Assembly: GCF_024397915.1 (NCBI RefSeq)
Contig: NZ_CP073347.1
Span: 2,046,001-2,110,000 of the forward strand
Direction of reading: 5' to 3'
From: Marinobacterium rhizophilum
Lineage (GTDB): Bacteria > Pseudomonadota > Gammaproteobacteria > Pseudomonadales > Balneatricaceae
DNA length: 64,000 nt
A model generated the notes under the pieces. That model was not told the origin of the DNA, made no database searches, and worked only from the letters and a program-made list of their open reading frames with translations. Position numbers and translations under genes: made by a program. Positions 1 to 8,954 of the stretch are shown piece by piece. Position 1 is the first letter of the stretch. Each line of letters begins with the position of its first letter.

Positions 1-840
1 AAGGGTGAAGTCCACTCGACACTGGAAATGCTCAAGGGTACGTCGACCCGCACCATTCTCGGCCTGCGGGATGTCATGGACGCACCGGACCTGCTGACCA
101 CCGAATGGCACAAGAAAGGCATCTTTGGTGAGCTGGAACGCCTTTACGACGAGCTCTGGGTGTACGGCCCCCGCGCCATGGGCAACCCGCTGCGCAGCCT
201 GCCCATCGGCGCCGATACCCTGGAGCGAATGCGCTATACCGGCTACCTGCGCCGGGAAATTCCCGAGATCGCCAACACTGTCGACTCCGCCTCCCCCGAA
301 CAGCCCTATATCCTGGTGACGCCAGGCGGTGGCGGTGACGGCATCGAGATGACCGACTGGGTCCTGCGCGCCTACGAATCCGGCGTCAGCCTGCCCTGGC
401 GAGCCCTGTTCGTGCTCGGCCCCTTTATGCCCCAGGCCGAGCGCCAGCAGTTCCTGCAGCGCGCCGAGTCCCTGCCTGACGTCGACATGATTACCTTCGA
501 TGCCCAGCTCGAACGACTGATGGCCAACGCCGCCGCCGTCGTCGCCATGGGCGGCTACAACACCTTCTGTGAAATCCTCTCTCTTGATCGACCCGCGCTG
601 ATCCTGCCGCGCAGCTTTCCGCGCAAGGAGCAGCTGATCCGGGCACAGAATGCCGCCGCCCTGAACCTGATCAGCCTGGTGGATGCCGACGGCGCACGCA
701 CGACCGCCGAAATGGTCGAGGCGCTGCAACGACTGCCGCAGCAATCGCCACCGGGTGTTGCCAGCAAGGCCGAATGGCTCGGCGGCCTCGACAGCGTCAC
801 CGAGCGCATAGGCGAGCTGTTCGACCAGGCGCCCTCATGA
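1..840 (+). CDS. Glycosyltransferase, GT1/GT28-like C-terminal fold (5' partial)
   Basis: The frame is open from the first base of the window and carries coding-like sequence before the first ATG at base 28, so the start lies upstream and the gene is cut. Counting from that ATG, a glycine-rich loop TPGGGGDG lies at residues 98-105 and a nucleotide-sugar-binding-like segment MGGYNTFCEIL near 173, both typical of the C-terminal domain of predicted UDP-glycosyltransferases (COG4671-like). It probably transfers a sugar from a nucleotide donor in the cytoplasm. The stop overlaps the next start in an ATGA, so it is the first visible member of a translationally coupled glycan operon. Substrate and acceptor cannot be read from the sequence. 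Confidence 0.8.
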   Translation, partial: KGEVHSTLEMLKGTSTRTILGLRDVMDAPDLLTTEWHKKGIFGELERLYDELWVYGPRAMGNPLRSLPIGADTLERMRYTGYLRREIPEIANTVDSASPEQPYILVTPGGGGDGIEMTDWVLRAYESGVSLPWRALFVLGPFMPQAERQQFLQRAESLPDVDMITFDAQLERLMANAAAVVAMGGYNTFCEILSLDRPALILPRSFPRKEQLIRAQNAAALNLISLVDADGARTTAEMVEALQRLPQQSPPGVASKAEWLGGLDSVTERIGELFDQAPS

Positions 841-2006
841 GCAGACTCCGCTCAACACCTGCGCGGGTACTGTTTTATGTGCAGCACCTGCTCGGCGTGG
901 GCCATCTGCGCCGCGCCGCACTGCTGTGTGAGGCGCTGGTTGAAGCCGGACTGGATGTCCACATGATCCTGGGCGGGGAGCCAGTGCCCTCGATCCGCTT
1001 TGCGGGGGCCCAGTGCCACTACCTGAACGCCCTGCGGGTACAGGATGCCGACTTCGCCACCCTGGTAGACACCGCCGGCAACCCGCTTGATGACAACATG
1101 CGCCATCAGCGCCGTGACCAGCTGCTGGCGCTTGCGGCCCAGATCCAGCCCGATGCCATCATCACCGAGCTGTTTCCCTTTGGCCGGCGCCAGATGCGCT
1201 TTGAACTGCGCCCGCTGCTGGACTGGGCACGGCGGCAGCCCAAGCCCCCGCGGCTGATCTGCTCGCTGCGCGACATCGTGCAACAGCGCAGCCCGGAGCG
1301 GGAGCGCGAAACCCTGGGACTGATCGACAAGCACTACCACCGCATCTGGGCCCACGGCGATGCCCGCTTCGCTCCCCTGGATGCCAGCTATCAATTGACG
1401 CCCGAGCTGGGCGAGCGGTTGCACTATACCGGCTACATCGCCCCCCGGGCTCCCGCGCCGCGGCCACGCCAGGGCGTTATTGTTTCGGCCGGCGGCGGTG
1501 CCGTCGGTCTGCGCCTGCTGCAGGCGGCCATATGCGCTCACCGCGACGGCCTGCTGCCAGGGCGCCCCTGGACCCTGATTGCAGGCCCCAACCTGCCGCA
1601 GGGGGATTTCGAGCGGCTGCAACAGTCGCTGCACGCACCCGAACTGCAGCTTATGCGCTTTTGCGACGACTTCGTCAGCCGCCTGGCCGGCGCCGAACTG
1701 TCCATTTCCCAGGCCGGCTACAACACGGTCATGGACCTGCTGGTCAGCCAGGTGCCCGCGGTGGTCGTGCCCTACATTGGCAGCGGCGAAACCGAACAGA
1801 TCAGCCGCGCCCGGCACCTTGCCGAGGCCGGACGCGTCAGCATCGCCGACGAGGCAGACCTGTGCGCCGACAGCCTTCGTCACGCGGCCCATCAGGCCCT
1901 GTCCAGGACCGACCATGCGCACTCTAACCCCGCGCCGTTGCGCCTTGACGGTGCCCAGAACGCCGCCGCCGACCTGCTGCGCCTGCTTTCAGGCCAAGCA
2001 GCATGA
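837..2006 (+). CDS. Glycosyltransferase, GT1/GT28-like, paralogue of the preceding gene
   Basis: The protein has 389 residues. I chose the ATG at 837 because it overlaps the upstream stop (ATGA) and begins just before the conserved N-terminal segment HLLGVGHLRRA (residues 17-27), which resembles the GxGH loop that opens the Rossmann domain in MurG-like enzymes. A second glycine-rich loop (SAGGGAVG) and the motif ISQAGYNTVMDLL toward the C-terminus match the donor-binding half. The motifs parallel those of the gene before it, so the two probably arose by duplication. The stop again overlaps the next gene by four bases. The function is presumably in the same exported-glycan pathway. Confidence 0.85.
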   Translation: MSRLRSTPARVLFYVQHLLGVGHLRRAALLCEALVEAGLDVHMILGGEPVPSIRFAGAQCHYLNALRVQDADFATLVDTAGNPLDDNMRHQRRDQLLALAAQIQPDAIITELFPFGRRQMRFELRPLLDWARRQPKPPRLICSLRDIVQQRSPERERETLGLIDKHYHRIWAHGDARFAPLDASYQLTPELGERLHYTGYIAPRAPAPRPRQGVIVSAGGGAVGLRLLQAAICAHRDGLLPGRPWTLIAGPNLPQGDFERLQQSLHAPELQLMRFCDDFVSRLAGAELSISQAGYNTVMDLLVSQVPAVVVPYIGSGETEQISRARHLAEAGRVSIADEADLCADSLRHAAHQALSRTDHAHSNPAPLRLDGAQNAAADLLRLLSGQAA

Positions 2007-2746
2007 CCTGCTGGCAAGCACTGCTCCAGGAACTGGCCCAGTGGGATGCGCCCGCGACCTTCTGGTGGCGCGACGACGATGCCGTCGCCCCCAGCGCCGC
2101 GCTCGATCAGCTCATCGACATCACCCGGCGCCACACCATCGACCTGAGCCTTGCCGTGATTCCCGCCCTTTGCACCGAGGCCCTGGCCCGGCGCCTGGCC
2201 GCGGAGCCCCGCGTCTGGGTGCTGCAGCACGGCTATGATCACAGCCCCTACGCCGGACCCGGTGAGCGCAAGCGCGAACTGGGCGGCCCACGGCCGCGAG
2301 CGCAGATCCTGCAGCAACTCAAAGTCGGACGGCAGCGACTGCAGCAGCTGTTTGGCCGACAAGCGCTGGACATACTGGTGCCGCCCTGGAACCGTATCGA
2401 TGCTGACCTGCTGCCCCTGCTGCCGGCGCTTGGCTATGAACGCCTGTCCGTACTTGGGCCGCGAGAAACGGAACCTGCGGGAGTGCCACAGCTCAATGTA
2501 CATATCGACATCATCGACTGGCGCGCACGCCGCTTTGCCGGTACCGACCCGATTATCGAGGGCATTATCGCCAACCTGCAGGCCCGCAGGCGGGGCCAGG
2601 TGGATGCCAGCGAGCCCTGCGGGCTGATGACCCATCACCTGGATCACGACGCCGCCTGCTGGGCTTTTCTCGACCAGCTGAGCGACACCCTGGCAGCCTC
2701 CGGGAAAGTGCGCTGGATCGACGGTCCCGGACTGCTGCACAGCTGA
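2003..2746 (+). CDS. NodB-like polysaccharide deacetylase family protein
   Basis: The protein has 247 residues. An acidic patch RDDDA at residues 23-27 supplies the base/metal aspartates, and an HxxxH pair (HGYDH, near residue 76) supplies two metal ligands, the arrangement of the NodB/CE4 fold. No signal peptide is visible, so it may act in the cytoplasm or on a lipid-linked intermediate rather than in the periplasm. It is coupled to the upstream glycosyltransferase (ATGA at 2003), and the following gene starts 38 bases after its stop. A role in removing acetyl groups from sugars made by the neighbouring transferases is inference. Confidence 0.75.
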   Translation: MTCWQALLQELAQWDAPATFWWRDDDAVAPSAALDQLIDITRRHTIDLSLAVIPALCTEALARRLAAEPRVWVLQHGYDHSPYAGPGERKRELGGPRPRAQILQQLKVGRQRLQQLFGRQALDILVPPWNRIDADLLPLLPALGYERLSVLGPRETEPAGVPQLNVHIDIIDWRARRFAGTDPIIEGIIANLQARRRGQVDASEPCGLMTHHLDHDAACWAFLDQLSDTLAASGKVRWIDGPGLLHS

Positions 2747-2784
2747 TGCAGCCCGTTAAACACAGGCCCTGTAAGGAGTATCGC

Positions 2785-4065
2785 TTGAGCCGCCAGATCA
2801 CCCTCGTGCTGAAAGGCTACCCACGCCTGTCGGAAACCTTTATTGCTCAGGAAATACGCGCCCTGGAGCTGCGAGGCCTGAACATCACCCTGGCCTCCCT
2901 GCGCCACCCCACCGACAAGAGCACCCACCCGATACACGACGAGATACAGGCGCCGGTACTGTACCTGCCCGAGTACCTGCACCAGGAACCGCTGCGGCTC
3001 CTCAAGGGCTGGTGGAAGGCCCGCCGCATGCCGGGCTATCGCCGTTGCCTGCAGCACTGGTGGCAGGACCTGAAGCGCGACTGCAGCCGCAACCGCCTGC
3101 GGCGCCTGGGCCAGGCGCTGGTTCTGGCCGCCGAACTGCCTCCCGGTACCGAGCAGCTCTACGCCCACTTCCTGCACACGCCCGCATCGGTGACGCGCTA
3201 TTGCGCCCTGCTCACCGGGCTGCCCTGGAGCGCTTCGGCCCACGCCAAGGACATCTGGACCAGCGACGCCTGGGAGCTGCGCGAAAAGCTGGCGGAGCTT
3301 GCCTGGCTGGCCACCTGCACCGGCGCCAACCACAGCTACCTGCAAGGGCTGGCCGCCGACCCCTCACGCGTACACCTGGTGTACCACGGGCTGGACCTGC
3401 GGCGCTTTTCGGCTCCGCCCAGCGTGCCACAGTTGCGAGACGCCCAGCAGGCGCAGGACCCGGTACGGCTGATCTCGGTCGGCCGCGCGGTAGCCAAGAA
3501 AGGCTACGACGACCTGCTGAATGCACTCGCTGCACTGCCCGCCGACTGCGCCTGGCAGCTCACCCATATTGGCGGCGGCCCACTGTTGAAAAGCCTGAAA
3601 CAGCAGGCCCAGGCGCTGGGCATCGATGCGCGCATCCAGTGGCTCGGTGCCCTGCCCCAGCAACAGGTACTGGAAAGCTACCGCGCCTCGGACCTGTTCG
3701 TCCTGGCCAGCAAGATCGTCGATGATGGCGACCGCGATGGCCTGCCCAATGTCCTGATGGAAGCCCAGAGCCAGGGGCTGTGCTGCCTGAGCACCACCAT
3801 CTCCGGCATTCCCGAGCTGATCGAGCATGGCAGCACCGGCTGGCTCGTCGGCCCCGGCGAGCCCGCCGCGCTGACTGACGCCCTGCAGCAGCTGCTGCAC
3901 GATCCTGCGCTGCGCACCCGTCTGGGCCAGGCCGGGCAGCAACGCGTGCAGCAGGTGTTCGATGTCGAGCGCGGCATCGATCAGCTGGCTGAATTGTTCG
4001 ACCTGCCGGCGACAACCGAGCGCCCTGCGGTTGCGAACCCCCAGCCCTGCCACTGCGATCACTGA
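2785..4065 (+). CDS. Family 4 glycosyltransferase
   Basis: The protein has 426 residues with the TTG start chosen here. AAGGAG at 2773-2778 sits seven bases before TTG 2785; an in-frame ATG at 2746 has no such site and would add 13 residues of poor character. The N-terminus GYPRLSETF and the C-terminal stretch LPNVLMEAQSQGL are typical of the GT-B-fold GT4 family; the second contains the donor-binding acidic region. The family uses retaining chemistry on sugar nucleotides. It sits inside the glycan operon, eight bases before the next transferase. Confidence 0.88.
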   Translation: MSRQITLVLKGYPRLSETFIAQEIRALELRGLNITLASLRHPTDKSTHPIHDEIQAPVLYLPEYLHQEPLRLLKGWWKARRMPGYRRCLQHWWQDLKRDCSRNRLRRLGQALVLAAELPPGTEQLYAHFLHTPASVTRYCALLTGLPWSASAHAKDIWTSDAWELREKLAELAWLATCTGANHSYLQGLAADPSRVHLVYHGLDLRRFSAPPSVPQLRDAQQAQDPVRLISVGRAVAKKGYDDLLNALAALPADCAWQLTHIGGGPLLKSLKQQAQALGIDARIQWLGALPQQQVLESYRASDLFVLASKIVDDGDRDGLPNVLMEAQSQGLCCLSTTISGIPELIEHGSTGWLVGPGEPAALTDALQQLLHDPALRTRLGQAGQQRVQQVFDVERGIDQLAELFDLPATTERPAVANPQPCHCDH

Positions 4066-4073
4066 GCCGCCCC

Positions 4074-5213
4074 ATGCCTGCCCCCGTCGCCTTCTACGCC
4101 CCCCTCAAGGCACCGACCCACCCCAATCCCTCGGGTGACCGACTGCTGGCCCGCCTGCTAATGGGGGCACTTGAGGAAGCCGGCTTCGATGTCCGCCTGG
4201 CCTGCACCCTGCGCAGTCGGGATGCTATCGGCAATCCTGCGCGCCAATTGCGCCTGGCCCAACTGGGCGAGGCACTGGCGGCACGGCTGGTTCACCGCTG
4301 GCAACGCCAGCAATGGCAGCCCAGGCTCTGGTTTACCTATCACCTGTACTACAAGGCGCCGGACTGGATCGGTCCCGCCGTGTGCCGGCAGCTCGGCATT
4401 CCCTATGTATGCGCAGAAGCCTCCTGGGCGGCAAGCCGCGCCAGCGGATCCTGGGCGCTGTCGCATCAAAGCGTCGGCGACGCACTGAAACAGGCGCAAC
4501 GCATCTTTACCCTGAACCCCACCGACAGCGAAGGCCTCACGGATCTGCTGGGCCCGGGTGCGCCCATAGTGCGCCTGTCGCCCTTTATTGATCTCAATGC
4601 TCAACCAGTCTCCCACGAAGGCAAGGCCGCGCTGGCAAAACGCTGGCAGCTCGATGCCGGCAAGCCCTGGCTGATCAGCGTGGCCATGATGCGCCCCGGC
4701 GACAAGCTGGCGTCCTACCGCATACTGGCGGCGAGCATGGCGCAACTGCACAGCGACGTCGAACTCTTGATTGTCGGTGACGGCAGTGCCCGGACCGAGG
4801 TCGAAGCCGCCTTTTCTCAGGGCCTCCTGGCACCGGATCCTCGGGTGCGCTTTCTGGGGCAACTGACCCCCGCCCAGCTGACACCCCTGCTGCAAGCGGC
4901 GGACCTGATGGTCTGGCCGGCGGTCAACGAAGCCTTTGGCATGGCCTTGCTGGAGGCCCAGGCCCAGGGCCTGCCGGTCATCGCCGGCAACGAACGCGGC
5001 GTCTGCGCCGTGGTGCATAATGACCAGACCGGCCAGCTCGTGCCCCCACGGGACCCAACCGCCCTGGCCCGCACGCTGGAACAGGCACTGGCACAGCCGG
5101 CACTGCGCCAGCGCTGGCGCGACGCCAGCCTGGTTCAGGTGCGCCAGCAACACTCGCTGCAGGCCGCCGCCGCCGTGCTGCGCGCCGAACTGGAGCCTCT
5201 TCTTCATGCCTGA
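4074..5213 (+). CDS. Family 4 glycosyltransferase
   Basis: The protein has 379 residues. The second half carries the GT4 hallmarks: LLIVGDGSARTEVE, the loop VRFLGQLTPAQL and NEAFGMALLEAQAQGLPVIAG, the last containing the ExxxxxxxE donor-binding segment. The N-terminal half reads as an acceptor domain (GDRLLARLLMGALEEAGFDV). It starts eight bases after the preceding transferase and overlaps the following phosphatase by eight bases. Two GT4 and two GT1/28-like transferases in one operon suggest an oligosaccharide of at least four sugars, which is inference. Confidence 0.88.
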   Translation: MPAPVAFYAPLKAPTHPNPSGDRLLARLLMGALEEAGFDVRLACTLRSRDAIGNPARQLRLAQLGEALAARLVHRWQRQQWQPRLWFTYHLYYKAPDWIGPAVCRQLGIPYVCAEASWAASRASGSWALSHQSVGDALKQAQRIFTLNPTDSEGLTDLLGPGAPIVRLSPFIDLNAQPVSHEGKAALAKRWQLDAGKPWLISVAMMRPGDKLASYRILAASMAQLHSDVELLIVGDGSARTEVEAAFSQGLLAPDPRVRFLGQLTPAQLTPLLQAADLMVWPAVNEAFGMALLEAQAQGLPVIAGNERGVCAVVHNDQTGQLVPPRDPTALARTLEQALAQPALRQRWRDASLVQVRQQHSLQAAAAVLRAELEPLLHA

Positions 5214-5838
5214 AGCTCCGCCGAATCCCCCCCCTGCGCCCAGGCTGGAACTGATCTGCCTGCGCCACGGCCCCACCGAATGGAACCGGCTTAAACGCCT
5301 GCAGGGCCACCACGACGAACCGCTGCTAGCCGCCAGCCGGCAACAACTGGACTGTCTGAGGGTGCCTGAGCGCTTCGAAAATTGGCACTGGTACAGCAGC
5401 CCGCTGCTACGTGCCCGGGAAACGGCACAGCTGCTCGGGCTGGATGCCGGCGTTGCCGCGGCGCTGATCGAGATGGACTGGGGCGACTGGGAAGGACAGC
5501 GTATTAGCGACCTGCGACTCGCCGACCCCGCCGGCATGGCGGCGATGGAAACCCAGGGGCTGGATCTGTGTCCACCCAACGGCGAATCGCCGCGCCAGGT
5601 ACAGCAGCGTCTTACGCAATGGGCCGAGTCATTGCGCAGCAAGGGCATCGGGCACGCCGGTGCCCTCTGCCACAAGGGTGTGATACGGGCGCTGCTCGCC
5701 GCCGCCTGCCGGTGGGACATGCGCGGCAAGGCCCCGCGAAAGCTGGAGTACAGCTGCCTGCAGCACTTCGCCTGGGATGGGCTGCAATGGCACCTGCAAC
5801 AAAGTAACGTGCCACTCCAGTCGCGCCGACAGCGCTGA
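5206..5838 (+). CDS. Histidine phosphatase family protein
   Basis: The protein has 210 residues, starting at ATG 5206 inside the end of the preceding transferase. The phosphoglycerate-mutase/acid-phosphatase signature LRHGPTEWN lies near residue 18, with the catalytic histidine in RHG. SSPLLRARETAQLL and the late CHKGVIRALL (second histidine) complete the active site. The overall resemblance is to the CobC/alpha-ribazole phosphatase branch, but the context is a glycan operon, so a sugar phosphate or a lipid-linked phosphate is as likely a substrate. No signal peptide is visible. Confidence 0.85.
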   Translation: MPEAPPNPPPAPRLELICLRHGPTEWNRLKRLQGHHDEPLLAASRQQLDCLRVPERFENWHWYSSPLLRARETAQLLGLDAGVAAALIEMDWGDWEGQRISDLRLADPAGMAAMETQGLDLCPPNGESPRQVQQRLTQWAESLRSKGIGHAGALCHKGVIRALLAAACRWDMRGKAPRKLEYSCLQHFAWDGLQWHLQQSNVPLQSRRQR

Positions 5839-5960
5839 AAATACTCAAGAATGCTGACAAAAGACCAATTTTTTCAACAACCTGCTAAGCTGTCACACAG
5901 CCTTCATCAAATTGACTTATTGTCGTTCGCAGTCGAAAAACACGCAGAGGTTCGTCAATC

Positions 5961-6329
5961 ATGTTTATCAAGATCAACAAGAACAGCGGCATCTACATGG
6001 AACACAACGGACTGGAAAAGCAGCGCCTGATTCCGGTGACCTCCAACTTCCTGATCAACCTGAACCACGTTGCTGAAGTGTCCTTTTACAGCATCAAGGA
6101 AGCCAAGACCCGTTACGATCTGGAAAACCATCAATTTACCGTGCAACCCCACACCCGGGTCATCCACCTGCAGATGAGCTACCTGCATGCGACCTACAAG
6201 GAAACCATCCAAGGCAACAAGGGTCGCCTGGTGGATCGCGGCTATTACAAGCTGTACTTCATGCCCGAGGAAACCGGCCAGTACGATGCCATTCGCAACC
6301 AGATCGAAGGCCTGATTCTGAACAACTAG
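5961..6329 (+). CDS. Conserved-looking 122-residue protein of unknown function
   Basis: I do not recognise the family. The protein is soluble, with no signal peptide or membrane segment, rich in aromatic residues and lysine, and reads as a small beta-rich domain (VTSNFLINLNHVAEVSFYSI; RGYYKLYFMPEET). An AGAGG-like ribosome site precedes the ATG. The upstream 120 bases are AT-richer than the neighbours and include TTGACT at 5912-5917, a possible -35 element without a clear -10. Composition and codon use look native, so it is probably a real gene transcribed on its own. Confidence 0.75.
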   Translation: MFIKINKNSGIYMEHNGLEKQRLIPVTSNFLINLNHVAEVSFYSIKEAKTRYDLENHQFTVQPHTRVIHLQMSYLHATYKETIQGNKGRLVDRGYYKLYFMPEETGQYDAIRNQIEGLILNN

Positions 6330-6463
6330 TGTACTGCTTCGCCCTTGGAGGCGCTTTTAGCGAGTCGCCAGGAGGCTGACCGCACGGCGCCTGATTATGG
6401 CGCAGCGCTGCCTCAGGCGATTGGCACTCTGCCTGGGACAGCCCCGCCGGCGACGCAGGGCCG

Positions 6464-6943
6464 TCAATCGCCCTGGAAAGCGTACTGCAGCGCACCGATC
6501 AGGTCCGCCACATCATCCAGCGCGCGGTGTCGGCGATCCTGACACTCGATAGCCGCCATAAAGCGCTGCCGTTGCACGGCAGTCAACAGCACTTCCAACC
6601 CCTTGAGCCGGAACATTGGCCGCATCTGGGCCGCCTCATACAGGCGCCGCAACCAGAAATGGTCGAATTCCAGCGCGTCGCAATAGACTGTCCTGCCCTC
6701 CAGCGCCCGATTCAGCCGCCAGCAGGCGGCTGACGCGGCAATGCCCTGAGCATGCAGTTCTTCGCGGCTCAGGCCATGAATTCCCTGCGCCACCTCATCC
6801 CAGTGCGTCCAACCCGGCACCGTATTCGGATCTATCAGAAAGCTGTCCTGCTCCCCGCTGGCGGCGTCACGCCAGGCCACCTCGATAGGATAGGAGCGAG
6901 GCCCAAGCCCACTGGCCTCAAAGTCCAGGCAGATGATATCCAT
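6464..6943 (-). CDS. DEDDh-type 3'-5' exonuclease family protein
   Basis: The protein has 159 residues. The exonuclease I acidic pair is in LDFEASG (residues 5-11), the exonuclease II aspartate in the region YCDALEFDHFWL, and the last motif RHRALDDVADL provides the histidine and aspartate of the DEDDh class. It is shorter than RNase T or DNA polymerase epsilon subunits and close to stand-alone RNase-T-like nucleases. Its ATG overlaps the stop of the upstream methyltransferase gene (ATGA at 6941-6945), so the two are co-translated. Whether RNA or DNA is the substrate cannot be told. Confidence 0.85.
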   Translation of the reverse strand: MDIICLDFEASGLGPRSYPIEVAWRDAASGEQDSFLIDPNTVPGWTHWDEVAQGIHGLSREELHAQGIAASAACWRLNRALEGRTVYCDALEFDHFWLRRLYEAAQMRPMFRLKGLEVLLTAVQRQRFMAAIECQDRRHRALDDVADLIGALQYAFQGD

Positions 6944-7848
6944 CAGGCCTCCCGTTCGAACAGCAATACCTTCAGAGCCCGCTCGGGGTCCTGTTCAGGA
7001 AAGTCATCGGCATTATCCAGCCGCTCACGCAGGACGAACTGTGGACATTCCTCGGCCATCAGCGCGCGAATAAAGCCGGTATCGTGCAAGGGGTCATTAT
7101 GGCATGCCAGAATCCGGCTGCCGGGCCGGGTCAGCTCGGGCAAGCGGCGCACCACCTTGCGGTAGTCGTGCTCAGCCACGAAGCTGCCCGGCTGAAAGCT
7201 CGGCGGATCCACCAGCACCAGGTCATAAGGCCCGAGCTTGCGCAATTTGCCCCAGGACTTGAGCAGGTCATGCCCCAGGTAGCGCACATCGCGCTGATCC
7301 TGCCCGTTCAACTGATGATTTTCACGCCCCCGCGCCAGAGCCCCGCGACTCATGTCCAGGTTCACCACCGAGGCGGCACCGCCCGCCATTGCCGCCACCG
7401 AGAAGGCGCAGCTATAGGCAAACAGATTGAGCACCCGCGCACCGCGCGCATGCTCGCGTACCCAGCAACGCCCTTCGCGCATATCAAGGAAAAGTCCACT
7501 GTTCTGGTTCTGCAGCGGCGACACCCAGTACTGCAGCCCCAGCTCGGTAGCCGCCAGCCGTTCTGGCACCTCGCCCCAGGCGATCTCATTGCGGGATTCG
7601 CGGCCACGCCCGCGCGACTGCACGACCAGGGCCTCGATTCCGGGAACCCGGGCCAGAGCGGCACAGAGCGCCTCACACCACTGTGTCTCTACCTCATCGT
7701 AGAGCCGCACCACGGCCACCGGCGGAAACCAGTCGATAACCAGGTGTTCAAGACCGGGATAACAGTGGCCACGACCGTGAAACAGCCGGCGCGTTTCACC
7801 CGCCGCACGCTGCAATTGTTGTGTGACCGTCTCGATCAGCAGTTCCAT
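6943..7848 (-). CDS. Class I SAM-dependent methyltransferase, RlmI/RlmK-like
   Basis: About 301 residues if started at ATG 7848. An ATG at 7941 would add 31 residues of unconvincing sequence. Neither start has a strong ribosome site; CGGGGT precedes 7848. The SAM-binding motif I is LNLFAYSCAF, followed by NLDMSRGALARGRENH, and the catalytic DPP motif is LVDPPSFQPGSF. This set is typical of 23S rRNA m5C methyltransferases of the RlmI group and their relatives. It may modify rRNA; the exact target is unknown. It is translationally coupled to the exonuclease gene. Confidence 0.85.
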   Translation of the reverse strand: MELLIETVTQQLQRAAGETRRLFHGRGHCYPGLEHLVIDWFPPVAVVRLYDEVETQWCEALCAALARVPGIEALVVQSRGRGRESRNEIAWGEVPERLAATELGLQYWVSPLQNQNSGLFLDMREGRCWVREHARGARVLNLFAYSCAFSVAAMAGGAASVVNLDMSRGALARGRENHQLNGQDQRDVRYLGHDLLKSWGKLRKLGPYDLVLVDPPSFQPGSFVAEHDYRKVVRRLPELTRPGSRILACHNDPLHDTGFIRALMAEECPQFVLRERLDNADDFPEQDPERALKVLLFEREA

Positions 7849-7938
7849 CTTGTACCCCGGCCGGATCGGCTGCTGGAAAAGCGCGGCATTATAGCCGCCG
7901 AGCCTGGCTGCAACCAGACGATTATTTATTGCCGATGG

Positions 7939-7968
7939 CATTGAAACTTTTAGCGCCAGACCACATCT
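7939..7968 (+). promoter_or_regulatory. Probable sigma-32 (heat-shock) promoter of htpX
   Basis: CATTGAAA at 7939-7946 and CCACATCT at 7961-7968 are separated by 14 bases. The sigma-32 consensus is CTTGAAA, 11-16 bases, CCCCATNT, so each half has one mismatch. Transcription would start about 30 bases before the htpX ATG. E. coli htpX is known to be a heat-shock gene, which supports the reading. A sigma-70 reading (TTGAAA, 17 bases, CATCTT) is possible on the same bases. Confidence 0.55.
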
Positions 7969-8002
7969 TATCGGCTATCACCCAACCAGGTAGACCTACA
8001 CC

Positions 8003-8890
8003 ATGATGAGGATTGTCCTTTTTCTTGCCACCAACCTCGCTGTTCTGCTCGTCGCCAGCATTACGCTGAACTTGCTGGGCGTCGAGCATTACCTCAGCGG
8101 CACCGGGCTCAATCTCGGCTCCCTGCTGGCCTTCTGTGCGGTATTCGGTTTTGCCGGCTCGCTGATATCGCTGCTGCTGTCCAAAACCATGGCGAAAATG
8201 TCCACGGGCACCCAGATCATTACCCAGCCGCGCAGTGAAGCGGAGCGCTGGCTGCTGGACACCGTCGCCGAACTGTCGGACAAGGCGGGCATCAAGATGC
8301 CCGAGGTCGGCATTTTCCCGGCACAGCAGGCCAACGCCTTCGCTACCGGCTGGAACAAGAACGCGGCTCTGGTCGCCGTCAGCCAGGGGCTGCTGGAGCG
8401 CTTTCGCAAGGAAGAAACCCGCGCCGTACTGGCCCATGAAATCGGCCATGTCGCCAACGGCGACATGGTCACCCTGGCGCTGGTTCAGGGCGTGGTAAAC
8501 ACCTTCGTGATGTTCTTTGCCCGCATCGCCGCCTATGCCGTGGACTCGTTCCTGCGTCGCGATGGCGATGACTCACGCCCTGGCATCGGCTTCTACATCA
8601 CCACCTTTGTGTTCGAAATTCTGTTTGGCATCGTCGCATCCGTTATCGTCGCCTGGTTCTCGCGCCGGCGTGAATACCGCGCCGACGAGTCCGGCGCAGC
8701 GCTTGCCAGCCCCCATGCCATGATCGGTGCGCTGCAGCGTCTGAAGTCCGAGTATGGCGTACCCGATCAGCTGCAGGGCCAGCTGACGGCCTTTGGCATC
8801 AGCAGCCACATGAAGCAGGGATTTATGGAACTGCTGTCATCGCACCCGCCGCTGGATGAGCGTATAGCCGCACTGCAAAACCGCCGCTGA
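8003..8890 (+). CDS. htpX: Membrane zinc metalloprotease HtpX
   Basis: The protein has 295 residues, the usual length. Two N-terminal membrane helices (residues 4-25 and 37-60) precede the zinc-binding motif HEIGH at 145-149. The third ligand lies in YRADESGAA, after a second pair of membrane helices (around 158-220). HtpX is an inner-membrane endopeptidase that removes misfolded membrane proteins with FtsH. A sigma-32-like promoter lies just upstream and a strong terminator 20 bases downstream, so it is a single-gene unit. Confidence 0.97.
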   Translation: MMRIVLFLATNLAVLLVASITLNLLGVEHYLSGTGLNLGSLLAFCAVFGFAGSLISLLLSKTMAKMSTGTQIITQPRSEAERWLLDTVAELSDKAGIKMPEVGIFPAQQANAFATGWNKNAALVAVSQGLLERFRKEETRAVLAHEIGHVANGDMVTLALVQGVVNTFVMFFARIAAYAVDSFLRRDGDDSRPGIGFYITTFVFEILFGIVASVIVAWFSRRREYRADESGAALASPHAMIGALQRLKSEYGVPDQLQGQLTAFGISSHMKQGFMELLSSHPPLDERIAALQNRR

Positions 8891-8911
8891 TTGCTGGGCA
8901 CAGATACAACA

Positions 8912-8938
8912 ACGGGCGCCCTGGGCGCCCGTTTTTTT
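8912..8938 (+). terminator. Rho-independent terminator of htpX
   Basis: A perfect nine-base stem (ACGGGCGCC and GGCGCCCGT) with a three-base loop is followed by seven T. It lies 21 bases after the htpX stop. Confidence 0.92.
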
Positions 8939-8954
8939 GCATTGAAGGTCAGGT

